This document shows positions 10,601 through 22,751 of a DNA stretch of 64,000 bases, in pieces. The notes below the pieces were generated by a model that was not told the DNA's origin, did no database searches, and worked only from the letters and a program-made list of their open reading frames with translations. The DNA comes from Callipepla californica brunnescens (taxonomy: Eukaryota; Chordata; Aves; Galliformes; Odontophoridae): the NCBI GenBank assembly GCA_023055505.1, contig JALIRH010000118.1, positions 496,001 to 560,000 of the forward strand, given 5' to 3'. Within the stretch, counting starts at the first letter, position 1; each line of letters starts with the position of its first letter. Made by a program: the position numbers and the translations under genes.

Positions 10601-12991
10601 TTTCCTCCCATGCCTTTCCCTGCCTCGCCCTGCCCTGCTTTGCCCTGCCCTGCACTGCTCTGCATTGCCTTGCCCTGCCCCACATTGCCCTCCCTTGGCC
10701 TGCCCTGCCTTGCCCTGTTCCACCCTGCCCTACCTTGTCCTGCCTTGCCTTTCCCTGCCTTGCCTTGCCCTACCCTGCCCTGTTCTTCCCTGCCCTGCCC
10801 TGCCTTGCCTTTCCCTGCCTTGCCTTGGCCTACCCTGCCCTGTTCTTCCCTTCCCTGCCCTGCTCTGCCTTGCCTTTCCCTGCCCTGCCTTGCCTTGCCT
10901 TGCCCTATTCTGCTTTGCCTTGATTGCTCTGCCTTGCCCTGCCCTGCCGCACCCTGCCTTTCCTTGCCCTTCCCTGCCTGTCCTTGCCTTGCCCTGCCTT
11001 AGCTTCTCTTGTGCTGCCTTCCCCTGTCCTGCCTTTGCCTTGCCTTGCCCTGCCCTGCCCTATTTTTCCCTTCTCTGCCTTGTCTTTCTTGCCTTGCACT
11101 GCCCCACCCTGCCTTGACCCGCCCTGCCCTGCCTTTCCTTGCCTTGCCTTCCCCTGCTCTGCCCTGCCCTACCATGCCTCGCCTTGCCTTCATTTGCTCT
11201 GCCTTGCCCTGCCTTACCTTGCATTGCCCTGCCCTGCCCTATCTTGCCCTGCTGTGCCTTCACCTGCCCTGCCCAGCCTTGCCTTGCCCTGCCTTGCCCT
11301 CCCCTGTTCTTCCCTGCCCTGCCCTTCTTTACCCTGCCCTGCCCCACCCTGCCCTTACCTGCCCTGCATTGCCTTCCCTTGCCTTGCCCTGCCCTGCCCT
11401 ACCCTGCCTTGCCTTGCCTTCATTTGCTCTGCCATGTTCTGCCCTGCCGTGTTCTGCCCTGCGCTGCTTTGCCCTGCCCTGCCTTGCCTTGCTTTTCCCT
11501 GCCTTCCCTTGCCTTGCCTTGCCCTATCCTACCTTGCCTTGATTTGCTCTGCCTTGGCCTGTCCTGCCCTGCCTTGCCCTGCCCTGCCATGCTCTGCCTT
11601 GCCCTGCCCTACTTTGTCCTTCATTACCCTGCCATGCCCCACCTTACCCTGCCCCACCATGCCACAATTTGCCCTGCCCTACCTTGCCCTTTCTTGCCCT
11701 GCCCTGCCTTGCATTGCCATGAACTGCCCTGCCCTGCTCTGCCTATCCCTGTCTTGCCCTGTCCTTCCCTGCCCTGCCCTGCTTTGCCTTGCCTACCCTG
11801 CCTTTCCCTGCCTTGCTCTTCCTTCTTCTGCCCTGCCCTGCCCTTCCCTGCCCTGCCCTGCCTTGCCTTCCTCTGCCCCGCCCTGCATTGCCCTGCCCTG
11901 CTTTGCCTTGCCATGTCCTGCCCTATTTTTCCCTGCTTCGCCTTGTCTGCCTTGCCTTGCCCTGCCCTGCCCTGCCTTTCCTTGCCTTGCCCAACCTTCC
12001 CCTGCCCTTCCTTGTCTTCCTTCTTTGCACTGCCCCACACCACCCTGCTTTGCCTTTCCTTGCCTTGCCCTGCCTTGTCCTGCCCTGTCCTTCCCTGCCC
12101 TGCCTTGCCTACCCTGCCTTTCCTTGCCTTGCCCTGCCTTTCCTTCACCTGCCCTGCCCTGCTTTGCCTTGCCCAGCCCTGCCTTGCCTCGCCTCGCCCT
12201 GCACAGACATGCCCCGCCTCGCCTTGCCTTGCCCAACCCTGCCTTGCTTTGCCCTGCCCTGCCTTGCTTTGCCCTGCCCTGCCCTGCCTTTCCCTGCCAT
12301 GCCTTGCCCTGCTCCGCCCTGCCTTGCCCTGACCCACCCTGCCCTCCCTTGCCTTGCCCTGCCTTGCCCTGCCCTGCCCTGTCCTTGCCTTCCCTGCCTT
12401 GCCTTGCCTTGTTTCAACCTGCCCTGCCTTGCCTACCCTTCCTTTCCGTGCCTTGCTCTTCCTTCTTCTGCCCTGCCCTGCCCTTCCCTGCCCTGCCTTG
12501 CCCTGTCTCGCCCTGTACTACCCTGCCCCACCCTGCCCTGCATTGCCCTGCCTTACATTGCCCTGCCCTGCCTTCCCTAGCCCTGCCCTGCCCCACCCTG
12601 CTTTGCCATGCCTTGCCTTGCCCTGCCCTGCCTTGTCTTCCTTACCTTCCCTGGCCCTGCCGTACCCTACCTTTCTCTGCCCTACCTTGCTCTGACCCGC
12701 CTTCCCTGCCTTTCCTTGCCTTACCTTGCCTTGCCCTGCCCTATCCGGACTTCCCCTGCCCTGCCTTGTCTTCCTTACCTTGCCTGCCCCACCCTGACCT
12801 GCCATGCTCTGACCCGCCCTGCCTTGTCTTCCTTGCCTTACCCTGCCCTGCCATGCCCTACTTTGCCCTGCCCTGCCTTGCCATGCCTTGCCTGACCTTG
12901 CATTGCCCTACCCCGCCCTGCCCTGCCTTGCCTTGCCCTGCCATGCCCTACTTTGCCTGGCTCTACCTTGCCCTGTCTTGCCCTGCCATGC
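7629..12991. repeat. Pentamer satellite block S3
   Basis: The longest uninterrupted array. It includes sub-blocks found again elsewhere: about 9346-11000 recurs from 18662 with a changing offset (about 9.3-9.7 kb), and the landmarks cacactggcctgacatgccc (9741) and tagcttctcttgtgctgcc (10999) recur at 19421 and about 20669. The marker gcactatctttgcc occurs at 8006. A frame of about 690 codons at 10924-12996 is purely repeat. No gene. Confidence 0.94.
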
Positions 12992-13330
12992 TGTAAAGCA
13001 AGCAAAGGCCGTGATAGAGCTTTTATTTGAGGTAGTGGCGCTACAGAAAGAGATGTTACAGATAAAGGGGAACGAACTCACCCCTCCCGGTGACCGTTTA
13101 GGCTGAGGAATGCAGCCACCTCTCATTCAAACGCTGGCGTGCCGGAAGGAAGAGAGCCCGTGAGAGGGGGGGCAACCCGCGTAGGCGTCGAGTGGATCTG
13201 TGCTCCCGGAAGCACCTCTGGAAGCATCACCGAGAGGGAGAGAGCGAGAGGTCGGGAGGACCTGGGCTCCTCCGCTCCGGTCACTCACTCATTCACTGGT
13301 TTCAGACTGTGACCAGGCAATCCCACTACA
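12992..13330 (-). repeat. Solo LTR L2 (lineage B, 339 bp)
   Basis: Complete TG...CA ends: tgtaaagcaagc on the left and cccactaca on the right. The orientation is minus, from the AATAAA on that strand near the left end. The left flank (gcctggctctaccttgccct...ccatgc) and right flank (tctgccctgccatgttctgc) are the same as for L1, so L1 and L2 are copies of one insertion carried in a larger duplication. Confidence 0.9.
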
Positions 13331-16300
13331 TCTGCCCTGCCATGTTCTGCCTTGCCTTGTTTTGCCTTCCCTTGCCATGCCCTGCCCTGCCCTGCTTTGT
13401 AATGCCTTGCCTTACCCTGCCCTGTCCTGCCTTCTCCTGCCCTTCCTTGTCTCCCTTGCCTTGCCCTGCCCTGCCCTGCGATGCCCTGCCCTGCCTTCAA
13501 CTTTTCTGCCCTGCTCTGCCCTTCGCTGCCCTGTCCCGCCCTGCTTTGCCATGCCTTGCCTTGCCCTGCCCTGCCTTACCCTGCCTTGCTCTGCCTTCCC
13601 TTGCCCTGACCAGCCTTCCCTTGCCCAGTTCTGCCCTGCCCTGCCTTGCCCTGCACTATCTTTGCCTTGCCCTGCTTGGCCCTGCCTATCCTTGCCTTGC
13701 CTTGCCCTGCCTTTCCTTGCCCTGCCCTATTTTCCCCGCCCTGCCTTGTCTTCGTTGCCTTGACCTGCTTCACCCTGCTCTGCCTTCCCCTGCCCTTCTT
13801 TCCCCTGACCTGCCCTGCCTTGCCTTTCCCTGACCTGCCTTGTTGTGACCCGTACTCCCTTGCACTGCCTTACCTTGCATTGACCCACACTGCCCTTACG
13901 CACCCTGCCCTGCCTAACCTTGCCTTGCCCTGCCTTGTTCCGCCTTGCCTTGTTTTGCCTTGCCCTGATGCACCCTGCCCTGCCTTCCCTTGCCCTGCCC
14001 TGCCCTGCTTTGCCATGCCTTACTTTGCCCTGCCATGCCCTCCCCTGACTTCTTCTGCCTTTCCTTGTCTTCCTTGCCTTGCTCTACCCTGACCTGCCCT
14101 GTTTCCCCCTGCCCGGCCTTGTCTTCCTTTCCTTCCCCTGCCCTGCCGTACCCTAGTTTGCCCTGCCTTACCTTGCATTGCCCTGCCCCGCCTTGCTTTG
14201 CCATGCCTTGCCTTGCCCTGCCCTGCCTTGCCCTGACGTGCTTTGCCATGCCTTGCCTTGCCCTGCCCTGCTTTTCCTTGCTTTCCTCTGCTCGGCCCTG
14301 CCTTGTTCAGCCTTGCCTTGCCCTGCCTTGCCTTACTTTGATCAGCCTTGCCCTGCCCTGCCCTGCTATGCCTTACTTTTCCCGGCTCTACCTTGCCCTG
14401 CCTTGCCCTTCCCTGCCATGCCCTAATTTGCCCAGACCTACCTTGCCCTGTCATGCCCTGCCCTGTCCTGCCCTGCCTTCCCTTGCAATGCCCTGCCTTG
14501 CCCTGCCCTGCATTACCCTACCCTGCTTTGCCATGCCTTGCCTTGCCCTGCCCTGCCTTTACCTTGCCCTGCCCTGCCCAGCCTTTCCTTGTCTTGCATT
14601 GCCCTACCCTGCCTTGCCTTGTTCTGCCTTGCCTTTACCTTGCTCTTCCCCTTGCCCATACCCTGCCCTGCCATTGCTTTCCTCGCCCTGCCTTACCTTG
14701 CTATGTTCTGCCTTGCTTTGCCCCGCCCTGCCCTGCCTTGTCTTGCCCTGCTATTCCTTGCCCTGCTTTGCCCTGCCCTGCCTTCTCTTGCCCTACCTTG
14801 CCTTACCTAATCCAGCCTTGCTCTGCCTTGCCCTGCCCTGCCATGCCCTAGTTTGCCCGGCTCTACCTTGACCTGCCTTGCCCTGCCTTGTTCTGCCCTG
14901 CCTTGTTCTGCCTTGTCTTTTTTTGCCTTGCCCTGATGCACCCTGCCCTGCCTTCCCTTGCCCTGCCCTGCTTTGCCATGCCTTGCCTTGCCCTGCCCTG
15001 CCCTCCCCTGCCCTGCATTGCCATGCCTTGCCTTGCCCTTGCCCTGCACTGACCTGCCTTGCCCTTGCCCTGCCCTGCCCTGCCTTGCCCTGCTCTGCCT
15101 TACCTTGCCCTGCCATGCCCTTCCCTGCCTTGCCTTGTCTTCCCTTGCCCCTCCTTCACCTGTTCTGCCCTGTCCTCCCGTGCCCAGACCTTCCCTACCC
15201 AGCCTTGCCCTGCTTTGCAATGCCTTGCCTTGCCCGGCTCTGCCCTGTCCTGCCTTCTCCTGCCCTTCCTTGTCTTCCTTTCCTTGCCCTGCCCCGCCCT
15301 GCCCTGTGTTGCTTTGCTCTGCCTTCCCCTTGACCTGCCTTGTTCTGCCATACCTTGCCCTGCCTTGCCTTCCCTTGCCCTGCCCTGCTGTCTCTTGCCC
15401 TGCCCTGCTCTGCCTTGCCCTGCCCTGCTTTGCCTGCCTTGCTCTGCCCTGCTTTGCCCTGCCTTACCTTGCCCTGCCTTGCCCTGCCCTGCTTCCCTTT
15501 CCCTGCCTATCCTTACCTTGCCCTGCCCTGCCTTGCCTTCCCTTTCCTTGCCCTGTTCTGCCCTGCCTTGCCCTGCCAAGACCAGCCCAGCCTTGACCTG
15601 ACTTTCCTTGCCTTGACCTGCCCTGATCTGCCCTGCCCCACCGTGCCCTGCCTTACCTTACCCTGCCTATCCTTGCCTTGCCTTGCCCTCCACTATCCTT
15701 GCCTTGCCCTGCTTGGCCCTGCTTGGCCCTGCCTGGCCCTGCACTACCCTGGCCCACCCTGTCCTGCCTTGCCCTGCCTTCCAAACTCCGACCTGCCTTG
15801 CCTTGCCCTGCATTGCCTTGCATTGCCCTGCCCTATTTTCCCCTGCCCTGCCTTGTCTTCCTTGCCTTGACCTGCTTCACCCTGCCCTGCCTTCCCCTGC
15901 CCAACCTTCCCTACTTTGCCCTGCCTTACCTTGCATTGCCTTCCCCTGCCCCACCCTGCCCTGCCCTGCCCTTCCTTCCCTTGCCCTGCCCTGCCCTGCT
16001 TTGCCATGCCTTTCCTTGCCCTGCCCTGCCTTTACCTTGCCCTGCCCTGCCCTGTCCTGCCTTCCCTTGCCCTGCCCTGCCCTGCCCTGTTCTGCCCTGC
16101 CTTGTCCTGCACTATCTTTGCCTTGTCCTGCTTGGCCCTGCCTGGCCCTACCCCGCCCTGTACTACCCTGCCCCACCCTGTCCTTCCTTGCCCTGCCTTC
16201 TCTGCTCCGCCCTGCCCTGCACTACACTGCATTGCTTTGCCTTGCCCTGCCCTGCCCTGCCCAGCCCAGCCTTGCCCTGACTTTCCTTGCCTTGCCCTGC

Positions 16301-16866
16301 CCTGCCCAGCCCTGCCCTGCCTTGCTCTGCCCTGTGTTCTCTGTCTTGCCTTGCCCTTCCTTGCCCTACCCTGCCGTGCCCTGCCCTGCCCAGCCCAGCC
16401 CTGCCCAGCCCTGTCCATCCCAGTTTTGCCCTGCCTTATCTTGCCTTGCCTTACCTTGCCCTGCCTATCCTTGCCTTGCCCTGCACTATCTTTGCCTTGC
16501 CCTGCTTGGCCCTGCCTGGCCCTGCCCCGCCCTGCACTACCCTGCCGCACCCTGTCCTGCCTTGCCCTGCCTTCCCTGCTTCGACCTGCCCTGCCCTGCA
16601 CTGCCCTGCACTGCCCTGCATTGCCTTCCGTTGCCCTATTTTCCCCTGCCCTGCCTTGTCTTCCTTGCCTTGACTTGCTTCACCCTGCCCTGCCTTCCCC
16701 TGCCCTTCTTTCCCCTGCCCTGCCTTGCCTTTCCCTGACCTGCCTTGTCCTGACCCATACTGCCTTGCACTGTTATACCTTGCATTGCCCCACCCTGCCC
16801 TGACCCACCCTGCCCTGCCCTGTTCTGCCTTGCCTTGCCCTGCCAAGCCCCGCCTTACTCTGCCCT
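13331..16866. repeat. Pentamer satellite block S4
   Basis: Degenerate CC(C/T)TG array with the higher-order marker gcactatctttgcc at 13653 and 16483. The right end joins reverse-transcriptase sequence of P2 abruptly at 16867 without an LTR, so the junction is a deletion or recombination breakpoint and not an insertion end. Confidence 0.94.
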
Positions 16867-17305
16867 ATTGTGGCCTGCATTCTGTGGCCAAGGGAATTGA
16901 AAAGAAGGCGTTAGCTATGTCAGTGGTGGCATACCACTTGGCTGCTTTTGACTCCAGTTCATACTGGAGTTGAAGCATGTCCGGCACAGCAGCACTCAGT
17001 GGAGGTGTGACTTCATTCAGGCCACGGTAATCTACCGTCAGCCTCCATTCTCCACTGGCTTTACGCACTGGCCATATGGGGCTGTTAAAAGGTGAGTGAG
17101 TCATGGTCAACTCTTGTGAACACCCAGTCACCCCAGAAATATAGATTAATTTTGTCCCTTGGTGACTTGAGGACATTAGAGTGCATTGTGCACCAGTGTC
17201 CACCAGTGCCTTATAATTTTGTGGTTCTGATGTGCCAGGCCATCGAATCCACACAGTTCAATGCACTCTATTATCCCTTTCCCCCCCCTGGCTGGGGGGC
17301 ACGGG
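16867..17305 (-). pseudogene. pol: Protease-RT deletion fusion (P2)
   Basis: The frame downstream of the gag TAG (17306-17308) carries the protease active site LVDTGAQCTLM with an intact DTG. It then jumps at about 17101-17104 from GVTGCSQEL straight to the RT entry motif THSPFNSPIWPV. About 0.35 kb (the protease C-terminus and the start of RT) is missing, yet the frame stays open across the join. A TGA at 17258-17260 replaces a Trp codon near the protease start. RT continues through VDYRGLNEV to motif A (YATTDIANAFFSIPL) and is cut off at 16867. Non-functional. Confidence 0.83.
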
Positions 17306-17872
17306 CTATTGTGGCTGGTAGGTACCTCGCTCAGTTCTGAAGGAGTACCGTTCAGACAGGAGGACATCTTGCTCAGACAGGAGGGTGTCTCTTTCAGGTT
17401 GGAAGGCATCTTACACAAACTGGAGACCATCTTGTTGAGACTGAGGGTTGTTGAGTTCGGACTGGAGGGCATCTCTTTCAGGCTGGAGGGCGTCTTTCTC
17501 GAACTGAAAAGCGACTTGCTTGGTCTGGAGGGTGTCTAAAGTGGTCAGGAGAGTCTGATTGTCAGCTAAAAGACTCTCTTTCTGGATCTGGACACTATCC
17601 CTCTCGGCTCGGAGACTCTCTCGCTCTATTTCAGAAACTCTATGCCTCTGTGGGATAGTATTGAATAAGGTCCGATTGGCATAAGCCAGACCCCAAATAA
17701 TTTGGGCCTCCTCAGATCTGTCTGAGCTGCAACATTCCTGTCTCAAATATCTGCTTAAGTTCTCAGGATCTTGCAGGTGCTCAGGGAAAAAATCCCAGTA
17801 CATTTTGAGCATTAAAATGGAAAAAACAATGAAATGCAGCCCCTTTAAGAGAAGTTTAAAAAACGAGAGCAT
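17306..17872 (-). pseudogene. gag: Capsid-less mini-Gag (P2)
   Basis: ATG at 17872; 153 residues to TAA 17411-17413, then residual repeats to the gag TAG at 17306. The layout is that of P1: hydrophobic N-terminus (LLKGLHFIVFSILMLKMYW), cysteine motif ECCSSDRSEE, then a heptad coiled coil with one 7-residue unit fewer than P1. There is no proline-rich region, capsid or zinc knuckle. Such a product could at most multimerise on membranes; packaging would have needed helper Gag (inference). Confidence 0.8.
17330..17541 (-). repeat. 21-bp coding minisatellite in P2 mini-gag
   Basis: Nine or so 21-bp units homologous to 3843-4078. P2 lacks the unit containing cttgatcagactggaggctg that P1 has, a clean one-unit copy-number difference. 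Confidence 0.8.
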
Positions 17873-18064
17873 TTTTTTTCTTCTTTACTAAAACAAGCTA
17901 GCAGTACCCAAAAAAGTTTACAAATATCCCAGAACAACTGGCAGTACGCCCAGGCGTCAAGGTCGTGTTATGCTGTACAGTACCTGCAGTACAGATAAGC
18001 TTGGTAGCAAGAGACAGAGATTAATTCTAAAAGTATGTCTCTGCCTGGCTAAGGCAGCTCATTT

Positions 18065-18082
18065 GCCCCACGTTGGGCGCCA
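18065..18082 (-). other. Primer-binding site, tRNA-Lys type (P2)
   Basis: The plus strand reads gccccacgttgggcgcca; the complement is the 18-nt site matching the 3' end of tRNA-Lys (the type used by several betaretroviruses and lentiviruses). Four bases separate it from the LTR. Confidence 0.88.
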
Positions 18083-18086
18083 AAAA

Positions 18087-18661
18087 TGTCAACGGTTTAC
18101 CGGGCTGGATCGGCCCGGTTCCGCAACGATTGTTGTGGGGGACCCACGGACCCACGCCCCAGGAAAGGGGAAGGAGAAAGGGAAAAGGGAAAAGGGAGAT
18201 GGGCCTAGAAACAAAACAGCGGCAACGATCTGAGGAGGAAAGCTAATTTACTAAATAAGATATCAGAAGGCAAAAATAACAGAATATAATACAATATAAT
18301 TGGAATTGAGGCTAATGAATCAAATAAAATGAGCAAGAGAGAGTGTCCGATAAACCGAAGGCCTTACGCTAACGCTGAAGACGATACGGCAGCAAGCACC
18401 CACTGCTGAGTCGATCCCCTAGGAAAGAAAGTGTCCCGTGACCGCTGAGGGTTTTTATCTGTTCCATCTGAGCGGAAAACACGTAAAAATAGAAAGCATC
18501 GCAAAGTCCTCTGGGGAATGTAGTGCTTCTTCTCTTCTGAGACAGGTATACCTGGAATTATCAATGATCTATGGAGCTGGAGTATTAGCTCTTTAACTCT
18601 TAATGCAATATATGATGTTATGATGTGGAATACCAGTACCAAAAATCATAAAACCATGACA
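18087..18661 (-). repeat. 5' LTR of P2 (lineage A, subtype 1, 575 bp)
   Basis: Ends are tgtcaacgg and accatgaca. It is collinear with the P1 LTR; both have the TATA-like GATAAAA in minus orientation and the long C-rich U5. The bases beyond the LTR (cttgccctaccttgcccta) match satellite at 9346. Confidence 0.88.
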
Positions 18662-21600
18662 CTTGCCCTACCTTGCCCTACCCTGCCCTGCCTTGCCTTG
18701 CCTCGCCCTGCACAGACATGCCCTGCTTTGCCTTGCCTTGCCCAGCCCAGCCTTGCTTTGCCCTTCTCTGCCCTGCCTTGCCCTGCCCTGCCTTTCCCTG
18801 CCATGCCTTGCCCTGCTCCACCCTGCCTTGCCCTTACCCACCCTGCCCTCCCTTGGCCTGCCCTGTCTTGCCCTGCCCTGCCCTGTCCTTCACTGCCCTG
18901 CCTTTCCTTGCCTTGCCCTCTCTTGCCTTGCCCTACTCTGCTCTGCCCTGCCCTGTCCTTGCCTTCCCTGCTCTGCCTTGCCTTGCCCTGTTTCAACCTG
19001 CCCTGCCTTGCCTACCCTTCCTTGCCATGCCTTCCTCTTCCTTCTTCTGCCCTTCCCTGCCCTTCCCTGCCCTGCCCTATTTTTCCCTGCTCTGCCTTGT
19101 CTTTATTACCTTGCCCTGCCCCACACTGCCCTGACACACCCTGCTCTGCCTTTTCTTGCCTTGCCCCGCCTACCCCTTCTCTGCCCTGCCCCGCCTTCCC
19201 CTTCTCTGCCCTGCCCTACCCTGCCTTGCCTTGATTTGCTCTGCCTTGCCCTGCCCTACCCTGCCCTGCCCTGCCTTACCTTGCAGTACCCTGCCCTGCC
19301 CTGCCCTGCCTTGCCCAGCCCTGCCGTGCCTTCACCTGCCCTGCATTGCCCTGCCCTGTCCTTTCCTTCTCTGCCCTATTTTTCCCTGCTCTGCCTTGTC
19401 TTTCTTACTTTGCCCTGCCCCACACTGGCCTGACATGCCCAGCCCTGCCTTGCCTTGCCTTGCCTTGCCCCGCCTTCCTCTTCTCTGCCCTGCCCTACCC
19501 TGACTTGCCTTGCCTTGCCCTACCTTGCCCTGCCCTGCATTGCCCTGCCCTTCCCTGCCTACCCTTGCCTTGCTATGCCCTGCCCTGCCTTGACCTGCCT
19601 TGCCTTGCCTTGCCCTGCCCTATTTTTCCCTGCTCTGCCTTGTCTTCCTTGCCTTGCCCTGCCCCACCCTGCCCTACTTTGCCCTGCCCTGACCTGCCCG
19701 GCATTGCCTTTCCTTCATTTGCTCTGCCTTGCCCTGCCCTACCGTGCCCTGCATTGCCTTGCCTTACCTTGTATTGCCCTGCCCTGCCCTACCCTGACTT
19801 GACCTGTCCTGCCCTGCTTTGCCCTACCTTGCCTTCACCTGCCCTGCCCTGCCTTGCCTTGCCTTGCCCTACACAGACATGACCTGCCATGCCTTGCCTT
19901 GCCTTGCTTTGCCCTGCCTTGCCCTACATTCCCTTCCCTGCCCTGCCTTGCCCTGCCCTGCCTTTCCTTGCCTTGCCCTGCATTCCCTTCCCTGCCCTGC
20001 CCTGCCTTCCCTTGCCTTGCCCTACCTTGCCCTGCCCTGCCTTTCCCTGCCCTGCCCTGCCCTGCCCAGCCTTTCCCTGCCCCGCCCTGCCCTGCACTGC
20101 TCTGCATTGCCTTGCCCTGCCCCACATTGCCCTCCTTTGCCTTGCCCTGCCTTTCCTTGTTTTGCCCTGCCTTGCCCTGTTCCACCCTGCCCTACCCTGC
20201 CCTGCCCTGCCTTGCCTTGCCCTACACAGACGTGACCTGCCTTGCCTTGCCTTGCCTTGTCCTGCCCCGCGTTGCTTTGCCCTGCCTTGCCCTACATTCC
20301 CTTCCCTGCCTTGCCCTGCCCTGCCTTTCCTTGCCTTTCCTCCCCTGCCTTTCCCTGCCTCGCCCTGCCCTGCTTTGCCCTGCCCTGCACTGCTCTGCAT
20401 TGCCTTGCCCTGCCCCACATTGTCCTCCCTTGGCCTGCCCTGCCTTTCCTTGTTTTGCTCTGCCTTGCCCTGTTCCACCCTGCCCTACCCTGTCCTGCCT
20501 TGCCTTTCCCTGCCTTGTCTTGCCCTACCCTGCCCTGTTCTTCCCTGCCCTGCCCTGCCTTGCCTTGCCTTGCCCTATTCTGCTTTGCCTTGATTGCTCT
20601 GCCTTGCCCTGCCCTGCCGCACCCTGCCTTTCCTTGCCCTTCCCTGCCTGTCCTTGCCTTGCCCTGCCTTAGCTTCTCTTGTGCTGCCTTCCCCTGTTCT
20701 GCCTTTGCCTTGCCTTGCCCTGCCCTGCCCTATTTTTCCTTCTCTGCCTTGTCTTTCTTGCCTTGCACTGCCCCACCCTGCCTTGACCCGCCCTGCCCTG
20801 CCTCGCCTTGCCTTGCCCAACCCTGCCTTGCCTTGCCCAGCCCTGCCTTGCTTTGCCCTGCCCTGCCCTACCTTGGCCTGCCCTGCCCTGCCTTTCCCTG
20901 CCATGCCTTGCCCTGCTCCGCCCTGCCTTGCCCTGACCCACCCTGCCCTACCTTGCCCTGCCCTGCCTTGCCCTGCCCTGCCTTGCCCTGCCCTGCCTTG
21001 CCCTGCCCTGCCCTGTCCTTGCCTTCCCTGCCTTGCCTTGCCTTGTTTCAACCTGCCCTGCCTTGCCTACCCTTCCTTTCTGTGCCTTGCTCTTCCTTCT
21101 TCTGCCCTGCCCTGCCCTTCCCTGCCCTGCCTTGCCCTGTCTCGCCCTGCCCTGCCCTATCTTTCCCTGCTCTGCCTTGTCTTTCTTACCTTGCCCTGCC
21201 CCACTCTGCCCTGACACGCCCTGCCCTGCCTTTCCTTGCCTTGCCCCGCCTTCCCCTTCTCTGCCCTGCCCTACCCTGCCTTGCCTTGATTTGCTCTGCC
21301 TTGCCCTGCCCAGCCCTGCTGTGCCTTCACCTGCCCTGTCCTGCCCTGCATTGCCCTGCCCTGTCCTTCCCTGCCCTGCCTTGCCTTGCCCTGCCCCACC
21401 CTGCCCTGATCCGCCCTGCCCTGACCTGCCCTGCATTGCCTTTCCTTGCCTTGCTCTGCCTTCCCCTGCCCTACCTTGCCCTACCCTGCCTTGCCTTGCC
21501 TTCATTTGCTCTGCCTTGCCCTGCCCTACCGTGCCCTGCCTTGCCTTGCCATACCTTGTATTGCCCTGCCCTGCCCTGCCTCGCCCTGGCCTGCCCTGAC

Positions 21601-22522
21601 TTGACCTGCCCTGCCCTGCTTTGCCCTACCTTGCCTTCACCTGCCCTGCCCTGCCTTGCCTTGCTCAGCCTTGCCTTGCCCTGGCCTGACGTACCCTGCC
21701 TTACCTTGCCCTGCTATGCTTTGCCCTGCCTTGCCCTGCCTTGCTCTGCCCTACTCTGCCCTGCCCTTCCCTTCCCTACCTTCCCTTGCCTTGCCTTGAT
21801 TTGCTCTGCCTTGGCCTGCCCTGCCCTGATCTGCCCTGCCCCACCCTGCCCTGCCTTACCTTACCCTGCCTATCCTTGCCTTGCCCTGCCTTGCCCTTCC
21901 CTACCGTACCCTTCCTTGCCCTGCCCTGCCTTACCTTCCCTTGCCCTGCCTTGCCTTGTTTTGCATTGCCTTGCCCTGCCTTATCTTGCCCTGCCCTGCC
22001 TTGTCTTCCTTACCTTACCCTGCCCTTATCTCCCCTGCTCCACCCTGCCCTGTCATGCCCTTCCCTGCCCTGCCTTTCATTGCCTTGCCCTGTCTTCCCC
22101 TGCCCTGCCTTGCCCTGACTATCCTTGCTTTGTTCTGCCTTCCCCTGCCCTGCCCTGCTTTGCCCTGCCCCGAAATGCCTTGCCCTGCCTTTCCCTGCCC
22201 TGCCTTCTCTTACCCTGCCTTCTCTTGCCCTGCTTTACCCTGTCTTGCCTTGCCTTACCCAGCCCTGATCTATCCTGCCCTAACCTGCCCTGCCTTGCCT
22301 TGCTTTGCCTTGCCCTACCCTGACTTGCCTTGCCTTGCCCTGCCTTCCCTTGCCCTGCCTTCCCCTGCCCTGCTCTGGCCTGCCCTGCCTTGCCCTGCCC
22401 TGCATTCACTTGCTATGCCTTGCCTTCCCCTGCCTTGCCCTACCCTGCCGTGCCCTGCTCAGTATTGCCCTGCCTTGACTTACCCTGCCCTTTCCTGCCC
22501 AGCCTTACCCTGCCTTTCCTTG
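18662..22522. repeat. Pentamer satellite block S5
   Basis: Degenerate CC(C/T)TG array, a rearranged paralogue of 9346-11000 and beyond with extra copies of internal sub-blocks (for example the ctgctctgccttgtcttt stretch). The alternation of ccctg and ccttg is especially regular at 20940-21015. The frame of about 690 codons at 20242-22323 is a repeat artefact. No gene. Confidence 0.94.
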
Positions 22523-22751
22523 TGTCAGGGGTTCGTGTGCTGGTTCGGCCCGGCCCCGCAACAACTGAAGAAGGAGACCCACAGGCCCACACCCCGGACA
22601 AGGGGGAATTGGGAAGGGAAAAAAGGAGATAAGCCCCAAAACAAAACAGCGGCAACGATCTGAGGGGGAAAAGCTAATTTACTAAATAAGGCATCAGGAA
22701 GTAAATAACACAATATAATGCAATACAATTTGGAATTAAGCCTAATGAATC
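22523..22751 (-). repeat. Partial LTR in tandem with the P3 3' LTR
   Basis: The 229 bases repeat the first ~230 bases (plus-strand reading) of the adjacent LTR from 22752, with scattered differences (ttcgtgtgc for ttgtgagc, aactgaag for aaccgagg). It breaks off after cctaatgaatc, just before the GA microsatellite of the LTR. No insertion duplication is found at its left edge (ccttg against gccct at the other end of P3). Confidence 0.88.

Larger units (their letters stand above)
16867..18661 (-). mobile_element. P2: truncated lineage-A provirus (capsid-less subgroup)
   Basis: Minus-strand order: 5' LTR, intact Lys primer site, leader, mini-gag, then a protease/RT fusion that ends inside the RT palm against satellite at 16867. 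RNase H, integrase and the 3' LTR are absent. It shares with P1 the deleted Gag, the heptad minisatellite and the TAA inside it. Its outer flank differs from that of P1 (cttgccctacc at 18662), so the two are separate insertions of the same subgroup. Confidence 0.86.

Noticed and set aside
10924..12996. Very long open frame in satellite (about 690 codons), with a similar one at 20242-22323
   Set aside because: Pure pentamer-repeat translation with open frames in all phases and on both strands; no domain, no start context, no codon signature.
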